A DNA stretch of 64,000 bases from Marvania coccoides (lineage: Eukaryota > Chlorophyta > Trebouxiophyceae > Chlorellales > Chlorellaceae). Within the stretch, counting starts at the first letter, position 1. The number at the start of each line of letters is the position of its first letter. The stretch spans positions 627,501 through 691,500 of the forward strand of contig OY978107.1 of the NCBI GenBank assembly GCA_963854735.1. The letters are read 5' to 3'. Positions 21,444 to 32,576 of the stretch are shown here, piece by piece. The notes under the pieces are model-generated. The model saw only the letters and a list, made by a program, of their open reading frames with translations, ran no database searches and was not told the origin of the DNA. A program made the translations under genes and the position numbers.

Positions 21444-24178
21444 TCAAGAAGACGACGGCTTCAGGCGAGAGAAAAATCCTTTCTTCTTGGGCGCGGGCGC
21501 CGGCGCTGCCACGGTGGGCGCCGCTTTGGCCGCTGCCACCGCCGCCTCCACCCCGCGCTCCCCCTCGCTCAGCACCTTCCCCAGAATCTGCGGCAGCTTG
21601 GCCACAGTGGGGGAGGAAAAGTCGTACAGCCCATCCCAAGTCTCATCCAGCTTTACCAGACTTTCTTGCAGCGGGAGGGCAGCAACGGTATCGCCGACGC
21701 CGGCCTCCACCGCCAGCCCCCAGGCGAGCAGCGTGGGCAGCGCGTCCTCGGTGGTGAAGTCCACCTTGAGGCCGAACTGGGAGAGGAGGAAAGACTCGCA
21801 CTTGGAGTCGAGTTCAGCTGGGGAGAGAGGCTTGGTGGAGGAGGCCAGGATGCAGTAGGCCACGAACAGCTCGCGGGTGCGCTGCCTGATTGGAAAGGAA
21901 ATATTAATATGTATATTCATGGATCATAGATTAGATAAAATTCGTTAGATTTTGAGCATAACATAGTTGAAAAATATATCAACGAAGGAAAAACAAGGGT
22001 AAAATAGAATTGTGAGAGAGGAAAATCGCTGAGGATTACTTGCCTTGCCATTTCGTCGGTCAGCGACGCCAGCACCGCCTCCTGCGAGGCCATAGTGCGC
22101 TCATAGAGCAGCTTCTGCATGGCACGCTCAATGATGGTTCGCTGGGTGATGGCAGCGGCGTAGACGCCGTAGGCGCGGCCGGCCAGCATCGTGAGGGTGG
22201 GCCAGATCATCTTGGAGGTAATCCCCTGCAAAAACGACAGCGAAACCACTCTTTGAATATTGATTCTACCGGTATTTTCTGTAAATTTGCTGGTTCGAGT
22301 AGGAAAAATAGGCCCTAGTCTCCATTCAAGAATAGATAAAAATGTATGAAATAACAACTAGTTGAGATATAATTGTATTGCTATATTAGTGGGGGGGTAT
22401 TTTAAAATAAAAACTCACCCCCGTCAGCATTGTGACCATCACAGCCACCATCCCAAAGATGGTGATGGCCATGTTGATGAACACCTGGGGCGGCATGTAG
22501 ATCTTCTTGTCGGGGAACACCATCTCGATGTCGGCGATGGGGATGCCGGCGAAGCGCTTTATGACAAAATTGCGCTGCAAAAAAAAAACAAAAAAACGAA
22601 GAGCACATTTTAGCCATGGAGCACTTGAAATCCAATATATATAAAAAAAAAAGAGGAAAAAGTACCAAAGGGCAGCGTAATCAGTCTGAATGTAATTTTG
22701 TCACCTGCAGGAAGGCCGGGTCTGCCTGCTTGATGATGTCCATCTCGCCCGGCGCCACGCCAGCATCGGGCACCGCCTTGCGGTAAAGCACAATAACGTC
22801 CTTCAGGCACGCCTCCTGCAGGTCCACCTTCTTGTGCACCTGCTTCAGCACAGACATCCCATCGGGGAACGTTCTGGCAAACGTTTTGCGCTCCACGTTG
22901 ACGGAAGCCTCGTGCAGCATGCCGGAGTCGACGGCGGCGGAAGCGGTAGCTGTTGCGGCTGCTGCATCGGTGATGTTGGCGTCGGCTCCCTGGGCAGGGG
23001 CCAGGTACGACGGCGCCTCCGGGACGAATCTTTTGACGCCGCACTTGGCCATGATCCAGGCGAAGAGTTTGTAGAGGGGCTGGAGGATGAAGAAGGAAAG
23101 GATGAGATCGATCTTGCGCATGATGTACAGCCCCTGCAATGGTAGTTAAGGAAGGAAAACAAAAATAATGTTTGGATAAGAAATTTGGTTTTACTTCTCA
23201 GAGAGTTCTACAGCCTTTTTGCCAAATTGAACGAAATAAACACGAAAATGAGCGGAATGTAACGAAGAATATAAATTTACAAGGTTTACTGTCTAACCTG
23301 GATGTTTGCGACGTCCACTCCCCTGTGGAAGATGAGCATGCGGTCAGCGAGCTCCGGGGGGGCTTGCGAGCGATCCTGAGGCCGCACAGACCACAGCGCA
23401 CGCGGCAGAACGGTGCCATCCATAGCCTCGTAGTTGACGGCCACGGGGAGGGTCAGCAGGAACTCCTCAGCCTGAGCTGCATCCCATTCCGAAGCAGTGA
23501 GCAGCTTGTAGTGGCCGGCTTCCAGGAGCTGCAGGAAGTTGGCCAGAAAGCGCGCCTCTTGGGCATCCAGTTCCGTGGCGTAGGGCTTGGGGTCGCCTGC
23601 GCAAAAAAGAAAAAATGAATGAAACAGGTGAAACTTGAACTTAACCACTAAAAACAAAAAAGAAAATGCTGAAATTAGAGCTCAAAATGCTGCTTTTCTT
23701 GTTGAGGTCTCGAAAGAGAAAGTAAGGGGTCAAGAAGAAGAAAAACCGTGCTTGATTTGCTTTCATGTTTTATTTCTCACGTTCACGAGGGTCAGTTCCT
23801 GGCGTGGCGTTGGCGGCATTGGCAAACAGAGAAAAGTCCTGCTCAAGGCGGCGGCGCAAGCTGGAAAATCCTGAGATAGACAGCCCCTCCATCAGCTCGT
23901 GCATCTGGTTCAGCCCGATATTCTCGCCCTCGGAGAAGACACCTGCAGCGGGGGTCGAGAAATTTGTTCATTTATTAATTTTGGTGAAAAAATATATGAT
24001 TTTTTGAGGCAATTCCGTGGCTGGATGGTCCTCGTGGAATGGTAAAGAGTGAAAAATAGCAAAAATGACCTTTGAAGTAGGACAGAAGCTCTCCATCGGT
24101 GACGCCTATGAAACGGTCGGGCGGAGACACCACCCGGTCACGAGTGATCAGGGTTTTCTGCACTGGGTGGCCGCTCAT
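21444..24178 (-). CDS. DUF3754 (TMEM143-like) membrane protein
   Basis: Seven exons: 24178-24070, 23942-23781, 23596-23298, 23133-22705, 22574-22419, 22225-22044 and 21885-21444, 592 residues. Intron 6 has a GC donor (GCAAGT at 22043). Diagnostic DUF3754 segments are HYKLLTASEWDAAQAEEFLL, then LADRMLIFHRGVDV, RKIDLILSFFI, KRFAGIPIADIEMVFPDKK, a hydrophobic segment in exon 5 (FINMAITIFGMVAVMVTML), and the winged-helix-like end QRTRELFVAYCILA with ELDSKCESFL. The tail is Ala-rich and basic (PAPKKKGFFSRLK). Family members are mostly mitochondrial or plastid membrane proteins of unresolved function. The first-exon Met is the first in frame; no clear targeting peptide precedes MSGHPVQK. Confidence 0.85.
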
Positions 24179-24741
24179 GGTTGCACTGCTGATGGGCTCG
24201 GGCTGAGCTTGCAGGTTTACGCAGGGTGGTGACGAAAAATATCAAACTTCTGTAAGATAAATGAGATCGCCAGAGTGAAAGAGAGCCGGGGTGGGGTGGG
24301 GTGGGGTGCAGGCGATGATGCGGGACGTAAATAAAAATGTGGGTTTAAATTTACAACAAGGCCAAGGTAGGGGTTAGCGGGTTGGAGTCGTATTGCTGAA
24401 ATGAATCCTATGATGCCTTTTGTGTTCCGCTACTTTCAGTGCTGTTCTCGTCACCAGGCCAGAGTGATCGAAATTTTCCACCCGCCGTCTTCTTCTGAAG
24501 ACTACGTTGCCTACTGGTGGACTGCAGCGCGACTTTTTGAGTCGGACACCGGTGCCGGATATCCGAGATTTTATTTACTTTTCACTGCAGATCGTATTCC
24601 GTAAACCAATTCTACCGTTTAAAATTGCACTCCTGCATTAACTTGATCTAGAGATCAAGAGCCAGAACTTGGCAATTATTGTTGCAGATCAAATCTTGGG
24701 CATCCCAGCTTGAAGCTCTCTCTTTTTAACACCGCACCCTG
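24179..24741. other. divergent spacer with dispersed repeat A
   Basis: Promoter region for the DUF3754 gene (minus) and the 24742 gene (plus). A GGGGT tandem tract lies at about 24289-24307. A dispersed repeat copy occupies about 24488-24560 and is listed separately. Confidence 0.5.
24488..24560 (+). repeat. dispersed repeat A, copy 1
   Basis: The core GTTGCCTACTGGTGGACT, followed by [G/A]CAGCGCGACTTT and then GAGTCGGA[C/T]ACCGG, is shared with 59680-59730, and its right end also with the reverse complement of 60246-60287. The repeat is in non-coding DNA here. Confidence 0.8.
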
Positions 24742-25891
24742 ATGAACAGCGATGACGAAGGTGGTGCCCGATCGGCGCCACCAGCAGTCCGCCAGCCTGA
24801 CACCAGGGAGCCTTTCACTCTCATTCACCTCAGAGACACGCCAGTGCCGCTCAAGTTCACCTGGGCCCGCGCAGCGATCGCCCCGCTGAAGGTCGGCGTG
24901 AGAAAAGACGTCTATGCCCTGGGAGACCTCATCAGGTTTGAAAGGGTTCACATTTTTGCTGCCCATGCGTGCATATTTTTCGCCTGCTTTCCTCCCACCG
25001 AAAATCCTTTTTTTCTTCCTTTCTTTCTTATTGTTGTATCTATTTATTTCTATATTTCATTTTTCAGGTTTCGTGCAAAAGCTGATGTCATGATACCCTC
25101 AGGCCGCATCGTCTACGGCTTTAGGTAAAGAACATTTTTTTTTTTTTTTTTTTGCTCGTCGTCTGCCATTGCCGTCTTTCTTCAAGCCTATCTGGCTAAA
25201 TCACACAATGAATGGATCCACGAGTTCTTTACTCTGTCGTCTGGGTATCGACCCTTTCTCTCCTCTCCCTCCTTTTTTTTTTTCAGCGCAAAGGATACGC
25301 TGTTCAACGGCAGGTTTTCCGTCAACGTCCCTGGCAGAGTGTTTGCCTATCAGAAGAAGCTCCTGCTGCCCAACGGAATGGTTGCAGCTCTGAGCGCAGG
25401 CGCGCAGTACGTCGGCGGCGCGGGCGCCATCTCCCTGGCCGGCAAATTCAAGCCTATGTATGGAGTGCAGTTGATGTTTGGAGGCGGTGGCGATGGCAAC
25501 ATCGTGTACTCAGGAGATGGATTCAGCATGAAGCGCAGGGTGCCGCTGCCCATGGGGCTGATTGGACTGGACTACCCTAAGTTCGATCTGGAGGTGAGCG
25601 AGCTCTTACTAATTTCGGGGACGATTGAGTGCTGATTCCCCCCCCCGCATTCGACGGGCACTACATTTTTCTTCTTCTCGTAAAATATTTATTTTTTCCT
25701 CAAAAAAATCGCATTTTTTTAACCGTTTCATTAATGTTGTCGTGCAGACGTTTGCCACTGTGAAGATCCCGCAGATCAGCTCCCGCTTCAGTGTGCAGAA
25801 CGACGGGTTGGGGTTGGGCAGACCAGCTGCCGGCCAGTCAGACGACCTTCATGTGCACGTGCAGGGCATCAACGCTGTGATCAGATTGTGA
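24742..25891 (+). CDS. beta-rich conserved-looking protein, possible outer-envelope type
   Basis: Four exons: 24742-24935, 25068-25124, 25287-25593 and 25748-25891, 233 residues, GT-AG, TGA stop. After an acidic, disordered N-terminus, the protein shows alternating hydrophobic and polar residues typical of beta-strands: PLKFTWARAAIAPLKVGVRK, then FRAKADVMIPSGRIVYGF, a Gly-rich middle (SAGAQYVGGAGAISLAG, QLMFGGGGDGN), and a C-terminal strand series ending VQGINAVIRL. No signal peptide or helical membrane segment. The pattern would fit a plastid or mitochondrial outer-membrane beta-barrel or a lipid-binding beta fold. I could not match it to OEP21, OEP24 or another named family, so the function is open. 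Confidence 0.72.
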
Positions 25892-26231
25892 TTGGATCGA
25901 TAATAGAAAAACAAATTCAATAAAAAGCGAGTTCAAATGGAAAAAATATGTGCCATTCACGCTTTCTAAGTCAGCCATGTCAAATTTTCATTCGGCTGGG
26001 CAGCGGGGGAGAAAATAGCTGTAATTTCATTTGAAATATCTCCCACCCTTTTTTCGCCTAATCCCGCGAGCCTAGAGCCGTCCGAGGCACTTTCTGCCAG
26101 AAAAGACAATCCCAAACCTTTTTATTCGAATACACTTCTCACAGGCGGTCCCAAAATTCAACCACTCGCAAATGCTTTGCGACGCATGCTACTAGCAGCG
26201 AAAAATCTTGCTTCTGTGGCCGCACTGCTCA
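25892..26231. other. short spacer between tandem plus-strand genes
   Basis: 340 bp holding the 3' flank of the 24742 gene, with AATAAAAAG about 27 bp after the stop as a possible poly(A) signal, and the promoter of the next gene. Confidence 0.4.
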
Positions 26232-27061
26232 ATGGAAGGCGCTTGGAGTAGACCTCCTCAATCTTCCCCACCCCCTCCTCCAAGCTCAGACTACACGAAC
26301 GCCTCGCTCGCATCTTCTTCTGCACTCGCCAATGACACCTCGTGGTGGGGAATTCCGTCCGATTCTGTTGGCGGCATCATGATTGGCGTTTTTGCCAGCG
26401 TAGGCGAGTACAGAACCAACACCATTCTACTGCCTTTCTTTTTTCGCTTTCCACTTTTAATTAATTTATTGTTAACCTAAATTTGTTTATCTATATTTTT
26501 CACGCAGCTGTGGTGCTGGTCATCATAGTTGTGCTCTTATTAATGCATTTCTTCGGCTTCCGTCGGCGAGCTCGCCTCGGCAACCTTCAGCGCATGCATG
26601 CTGCTGCCTCCGACGCTGAAGAGGCCCAATATTGGTCGAGCGAGGACTTGCGGTGCTTTGAAGAGCCTCCCACTGCTCCTGTTACCAACGGCCAGAGCGG
26701 ATCGCCTCAAATTCCTATTCTCGTTATCCAACCCGGCCAAAAAGTCGATTTTGCCGTTGAAGACCCAGCTGCGCCCAGAACGCCGCAGCCGGGGGGCAGT
26801 GTTTCAGAAGCTCGCAGCCCCTCTGCTGAGGATGGGACCCAGGGCCAAGAAGCTCCGCCTGAATATGAAGAAATTGAGCGGCTGCCGTCTGGACCAGGTG
26901 GAACGCTTCGGTCGACTCAAATTGAGCTGGTGCCGGAGAGCACAGGCATCTGGCGGACCAGGCTGCAGCGAGGGAGGACTTTTGTGAACGGAGGGCGCCG
27001 GCCTGGGCGGCTGCCGGTGCCCATGATGTCGGTTTCAGTGCACGACGGGAGGGAAACATAA
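26232..27061 (+). CDS. single-pass membrane protein, Pro/Glu-rich cytosolic tail
   Basis: Two exons, 26232-26385 and 26508-27061, 235 residues. The N-terminal 50 residues are Pro/Ser-rich with N-glycosylation sequons (NAS, NDT). One strong transmembrane helix (AVVLVIIVVLLLMHFF) is followed by a stop-transfer FRRRAR and an acidic, Pro-rich tail containing PPEYEEIE, a PPxY motif. The topology suggests a type I/III receptor-like or adaptor protein; PPxY tails commonly recruit WW-domain ubiquitin ligases. The splice junction is a problem: the downstream frame needs a phase-1 donor, and no GT fits. A GC donor after 26385 restores a continuous helix, but GCGTTT is not a good donor. Confidence 0.58.
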
Positions 27062-27819
27062 AGAGAGAAAGACATACATACTTACATTACAGGGCTTGAA
27101 GTCCCCAAGAAAAAAGTTTAAGGAAGAAAGAACACCCGCCTTTTTTTTCAGTTGATTCCCTGTTTATACGGATGAGGGGAACTGTCCTGTGGCGGGTTGG
27201 CACGCCGACTTGCAGGTCTCTTTGGGGGTACCTTCTGCAGTAGACGTTACAACCATTTAGAAACCTGTAAACCTATATTGCATCGAATACTGTTGCTCTC
27301 CTCTTCTTGGAGACTGTAGCTGGCTGTATCATCGGGAAACCTGCCGTTAGTTGTTGATCATTTTGATGCAGTAGTATTAAAATGTTTGACGATTATGGGC
27401 CCCCAAACTTGCGATTTCAAACAATACAAGCCCATGAATTGCAAAAAAAGAAGAATAAAAAAGGAATCAGTCAATTTCTATTACCGGAAAAGGGACAAGG
27501 GGAGAGGAAGGAATGCTGCAGTGCCATGCAGACATGGATTTGTTCCGGCATCCTCTCATGCATTAGAGAGAAAAGAAGAAAAATATACTGATACGTCGAG
27601 TCGTCGTCAAAAGAAACCCAAAATTTTCGTCAGCCGAAGAAAGAAGAACGAAGAAGAAAAGAAAGCAGCAGGGAAAGGAGGAGCCGAGCCAAAAATCCCG
27701 TTTCCTCGGCGGCTTTAAGACATATATTTATTCGACACACTAGTAGTTTTGTTTGGTGCTGTTGCTGTTGGCGCAATCAGAGTTTAAAATATATTGGTTG
27801 AGCGAGTCTCTCACGCTGC
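27062..27819. other. convergent spacer
   Basis: 3' flanks of the 26232 gene and the OSCA gene. A short match to dispersed repeat C (ACATTACAGGGCTTGAAGTCC) lies at about 27084-27106. The remainder is purine-rich on the plus strand from 27430 to 27715. No gene supported. Confidence 0.45.
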
Positions 27820-30800
27820 TCACACAGCGCCAGCGACCTTGACCTCCTCCTTCAGCGGGGAAGCCTCTCCAGACAGCGCATCCTCCTCGGCGAAGGAGGA
27901 CGCCTTGCGCTCAAACAGCTTGTCGTCCGTGACTCCGCCCAACACCGCCTTCATGCGCTGGCACTGGTCCAGCAGCTCCTCGTGGGCCTGCTCGTCGAGG
28001 TTAAAGGAAGGGGAGAGGTACTGAGTGCGAGCTGCTTCGTCGGCAGCGCTCGACGCGCGCAGGGTGACGTCGCTGCCTTCTTTTCGGTCAATCTCGGAGG
28101 CGGCCATCAAAGAAAGGGCGTGCATGGGGCGCCAGAAGGTGGAGGCGGCAGCGCGCATGAAGACCAAGGTGATGAAGGGGAGGGGGAGGATGATGAGGGG
28201 GCCGGCCACTGACTTCTTGATGGCCAGCATGCAGATCATGACCAGCTGGAAGATGATTATGGCGGTAGAGCACTGCCCAAAGATGGGGGGCCACGCCTGC
28301 AGGTAATCAAGTAGTGAACAGATAAGACACCGTTAGTTTTGGTTTAGTAACTAAATACAGCAATTTCGAGATATTTATAGCGAAAATTGGCTGAAAAATG
28401 CTTTTTTTGTGCATTGCTTCTAATCCAAGCAAAATCACGCGATTTATTTAATGAAGATACTGTTGTAAGCTGAGCTACTTACCATGCCTCCGGCCTGGTA
28501 GGGCTGGCGGTAAACATAGGCCAGGTCATGCTTGCGGACGATATAGGAGGTGGTGAAGTAAACGAGGGTGACAGGGGCGATGATGGGGCAGACACAGGAG
28601 AAGGTGAGGCCCAGGAGAACCACGATGGTGTCCTCGGGCACGGTGGTACCGTAGGAAAAGTTCTGGTTCTGCCACAAGCGGTCCTTGGCGCGCTCAGTGG
28701 AGGCCAGGAACTTCGATTTGATCCAGAAGACGATGAAAGGCACCTGTGGGACAGGAAAATCAATCGTTAAATTTTCGATAGTAAAGAGAAAGGAAAAGCT
28801 GTGCGAGTGGCGAAGATTTGGGCTTAAACAAGTTGCTATTAGCGATTAAAAATGAGAAATGTGGTGAAAGAGCAGCGGAAAAAAGGCATACCAGGCGCAG
28901 GATGGCAAAGGGCACGACGAAGAGGCCTTGCAGGGTGACGTAGGTCATGAAGAAGATGGCGGACTGGGGGGCGGCGGTGCCGAGCAGCGTGATGACTGAC
29001 CCAGGGTCGTTGATGAGCTGATTAAACTGGTTGGCAATAGTGCCGGCGATGAATGAGCCGAAGAACACGGTGATCACCTGAGAAAAGAAGTTTTTTTTTG
29101 TCAGAATGGTGTAAAACTCGCATGTATGCATATATATAGATATTTTCACGCCCCCAAAAGAGCGCTATTCTACGCCCCCCGCCCCCAAACACACACTCAC
29201 GACAAATGGGCTTTGTGGAGAAAAAAATATTGAATTAAACCAATGCTCACCTGGAAGATAAAGTAGCGGGTCATGAGGCCGAGGTCGATCTGCGAGAGGG
29301 ACACCATGCCGGCAAATCTGTTCATAGCCTTGATGATGGGGGGCAGCACCATGAGGAAGATGGTGAGGGCCAGACCAGGGAGGATGGCGGTGATGATGGA
29401 GTTGAGGATCGCAATGTCCTGGATGAAGCTGCAGAAGAGGAGAAAACGAAATAAGATTAATTAACCAATTCCTCTTTTATTGCTAGCCATAGTTTCACCC
29501 CTAGATTAGTATTCAAATTTATATAATTTAATAATATTACCGGGAATAGGAAGTAAAAAAAGATACTGTCACACCCCCTCTCCATATGGAAAAGGAAAAA
29601 GAGCGGAACCTTTTTTTTTGTTAAAATTTTTCAATTTCTTACCCAACGGAAGCATTGGTGGTCAGAATGGCCTGAACAGCGGTCACAGGGATCATGAAGA
29701 ACGCGGCGAGCGCAATGAAGCCCATCCACATCAGCGTGTTGCGGCCAGAGCGCTCCCAGGTCCGCATTCCTGCGTTTTGCCAGACGATCTCGGTGGGGCG
29801 GGGGGCGGCTTGGCAGCGCCAGGTGGTGAGGTCCTCGCTCATGAGGGCGCCAGCGGCCTGCACCTGGGCGGTGCGGCGGTTGAAGGTGACAAAGGCGGTG
29901 GGCCACACCTTGGTCTTGGCTTGCTCCTGTGGAAAAAAATGGTAAAATAGGTGTTAAAATGAGGTATCATCGTTGAAAAATGCAAAAGACAGCCAAAAAG
30001 GAAAAAATACGTAGCGAGGTAAATTATATAAAATTTATGTGTACCTGGGTGGCCGCAATCTCGGTCTTGAGGTGGGTAAGGCGGTCATTGTAGAACTCAA
30101 AAGCGTCAACCTTCTTGGGCTTCAGGCCGTACTTCTCGCGGCCCCAGGCGCCCATCTTGACGCCCATCACAGTAATATTCTTGGGCTGCAGAAGAAAAGA
30201 AACAAAAACGAACAATTCAGCTTATCAATACAAAACAAAAACAAAATCAAAACATGCTGCAATTTTTCTCCCTGTTAATTTATTACCTTGATTTCCAGGC
30301 CGCGGCTCTTGCGGGAGATGTAGTCGTCCACCAGATCCATGGCAGCCAGGGAGGTGGTCTCGTACTGCCCCACCAGCTTATCCAGAGCAGCGGTGTCATA
30401 GACAACGTAAGCGTGCGAAAAATCGCTGCCATACACCTTTCCAAACTCGGTTTCCACCACGGCCTGGATGCTGCCAGTGGTCTGCAGTCCCTCCACGGCT
30501 TCCGCCCAGCGGTTGGGGATCTCCCAGCGTCCAGAAGTGCTGTTCACGGTGGTGGTAAAGGTAGAAAGCTCGGTGGTGGGCGCGTCCGAACCCTCCGGCA
30601 GCTGCGCGGCGGTTTTGGTGGCGGTGCCCACCGCCACGCCCTTCACGGCATTCACTTGCTGCATGGCCTTGTCCTTGATCACCCTGGGAACGAGCTTCAG
30701 CACAGTTCCGTCCAGCCGGTCCGGGATGGTCCCATGGGCCACAGCAGGAATGTCAGTAACCATAACGCTGTGGGACTCAGCGCCACGGGGGGAGTTGAGC

Positions 30801-31884
30801 AGGTAGAACATGCGCAGGCGCAGCGCCTCCTTGCAGTAGCGCCACAGCTGGTAGCACACCACCGCTGAGATGAGCCAGGTGATGATGGCGTGGGCAACCA
30901 GCTTGGCGTCGCCGCCTGGGATGTTGGAAAGTGTGGTTTTGTCGAGGTCGGTGAAGAAGTAGTCGGAGGGCACGTTGTCCGCAGAGTACCTGAAGTGAAA
31001 AGAGAAAAAAAACGAAATTACAAAAAAAATCGAGTTCGAGACAAACAAAAAAAAGCATATTGGGGGTGGGGGAACCCAGATTTACGCTGAAAAAGCGTAT
31101 TAAATTGTAAATTACTGTTAGGAGTAAATAAACGCACCACCAGGTGTAGCCAGGGGGCGCAGGGGGCAGCGCGGGGACGCCTTCAGCGTACTGGTGCCAC
31201 TCCACACCGGCAGGGGCAGGGGGGGTGGTCTGGTCGTCGTAGAACTTGGGGGGCTCCACAAAGTCGTCGCCGTCGGGGAGGGGGGCGTCTGAGCCGGGCG
31301 GGAGGGGAGGGGGAGGCGGCGGGATCCAGAAGGTGTAATTGGACGACTGCAGAGGTGGAATAATGAATGTTATAAGTTTAATAAGGGTGAGGATTTCAAT
31401 ATTGAATGTAGAAAATTTAAAGGACTGTTCATCATGGGTGCTATAACGTAAAGTAAAGATGGAAAATCATCAAAAAAATACGAGTATAAATTTATCGTAC
31501 CACGGTGGGCGGGGCGCTCATGAGCTTCGAGACCTCATCGCTGGTGAGGTTGATGGGGAGGATGATGACGAGCACGATGAGGGAGATGACGAAGAAAGTC
31601 TCCCAGCACATGCGAAGGAATTTCACGTACAGTGCAGCGTCAATACCTGCGGTACCGATGATGTCAACCTCCTTCAGCCGCAACACCGACGGGATCCACC
31701 CCAGGAAAGAGGTGGGCAGCGCCGGAGGCGGCTGGTAGCCCTCTTCTTGCACGTAGCGCTTGGGTGCGAAGAATTTTCGGGTGAAGCGCAGGCGGCGCCA
31801 CACGGAGAAGAGGCAGAAGACGGCGATGAGAATAGCGAGGTAGATGGCCACGGAGATGGCATACGCGGAGCCGCTGGTCGCCAT
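27820..31884 (-). CDS. OSCA/CSC1-type calcium-permeable mechanosensitive channel
   Basis: Nine exons: 31884-31501, 31346-31138, 30989-30287, 30185-30045, 29926-29643, 29428-29251, 29077-28892, 28743-28483 and 28296-27820, 940 residues, all GT-AG. The N-terminus is a membrane helix (AYAISVAIYLAILIAVFCLF), with a second near residue 100 and a third after an unusual Pro-rich loop in exon 2. The cytosolic RSN1_7TM-type domain follows (AFVTFNRRTAQVQAAGAL), then the channel core with helices in exons 5-9 (IVWQNAGMRTWERSGRN precedes TM4). Hallmark stretches are AILPGLALTIFLMVLPPIIK and FVVPFAILRL. The family forms hyperosmolality- and stretch-gated cation channels of the plasma membrane. It is diverged by a short spacer from SMP/C2 gene B. 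Confidence 0.88.
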
Positions 31885-32576
31885 GGCTGCTGCTGATTAA
31901 AGGGGGTGGGGGCGGAAGGAGAGTGGGTGGAGGTCTCGAGGGATTTCGATGGAAGGCTGCGCACGGGAGGATGGGGAGGGGGATGAGAATCAAGGCAGGT
32001 ACGGTGCGAAAGAGCTCGAAAAGTGGGACTGCGAGGAACAATTGCGGCTGCAATCCGAAGGAAGCAGTACTCGAAAATTGTGTCGTTTACGCACTTCTGG
32101 TATATTCAATAAATTTTATAATATATGAAGGTCCAAAAGGAGCCGTTAACGCCACGACGCGACACGGGCAAGAATGCGGTGAAAAAAGCACAAATCCAAC
32201 TTTGGTTGCTCTTGGTGATCCCCTCGCGCACGGCCCTTCAAAGTAGGGTCCGTGCCTGTGAATTTATAAATTGAATTGCACACAGGCTTCTCCGGCCGCT
32301 TATATCCTCGGATCCAATTTCCATAGGAGAAATTTTCTTTTTTGTCCAGGCTGAGCAGAGATACAACTAAAGCCGCTAGTCTGTGCAGCAGAAGTTGTTC
32401 AAAACTCCAAACTGCAACGCGTGCCCACCACCCCGGGGCAGTCGGATCGGCGAGGGAAAAAACATCTGATTAATTCGATCCAACCTGCCTATACACCTTC
32501 GCAAGCTTTTCGAGCATCACACCCTATCCAGACCCGTCAAACCCACTTTCTGGAGGTCTTTCCCCGTCCAGACAAC
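31885..32576. promoter_or_regulatory. divergent promoter, OSCA channel and SMP/C2 gene B
   Basis: 692 bp between start codons at 31884 (minus) and 32577 (plus), with AT-rich centre near 32100-32140. No defined motifs. Confidence 0.45.
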
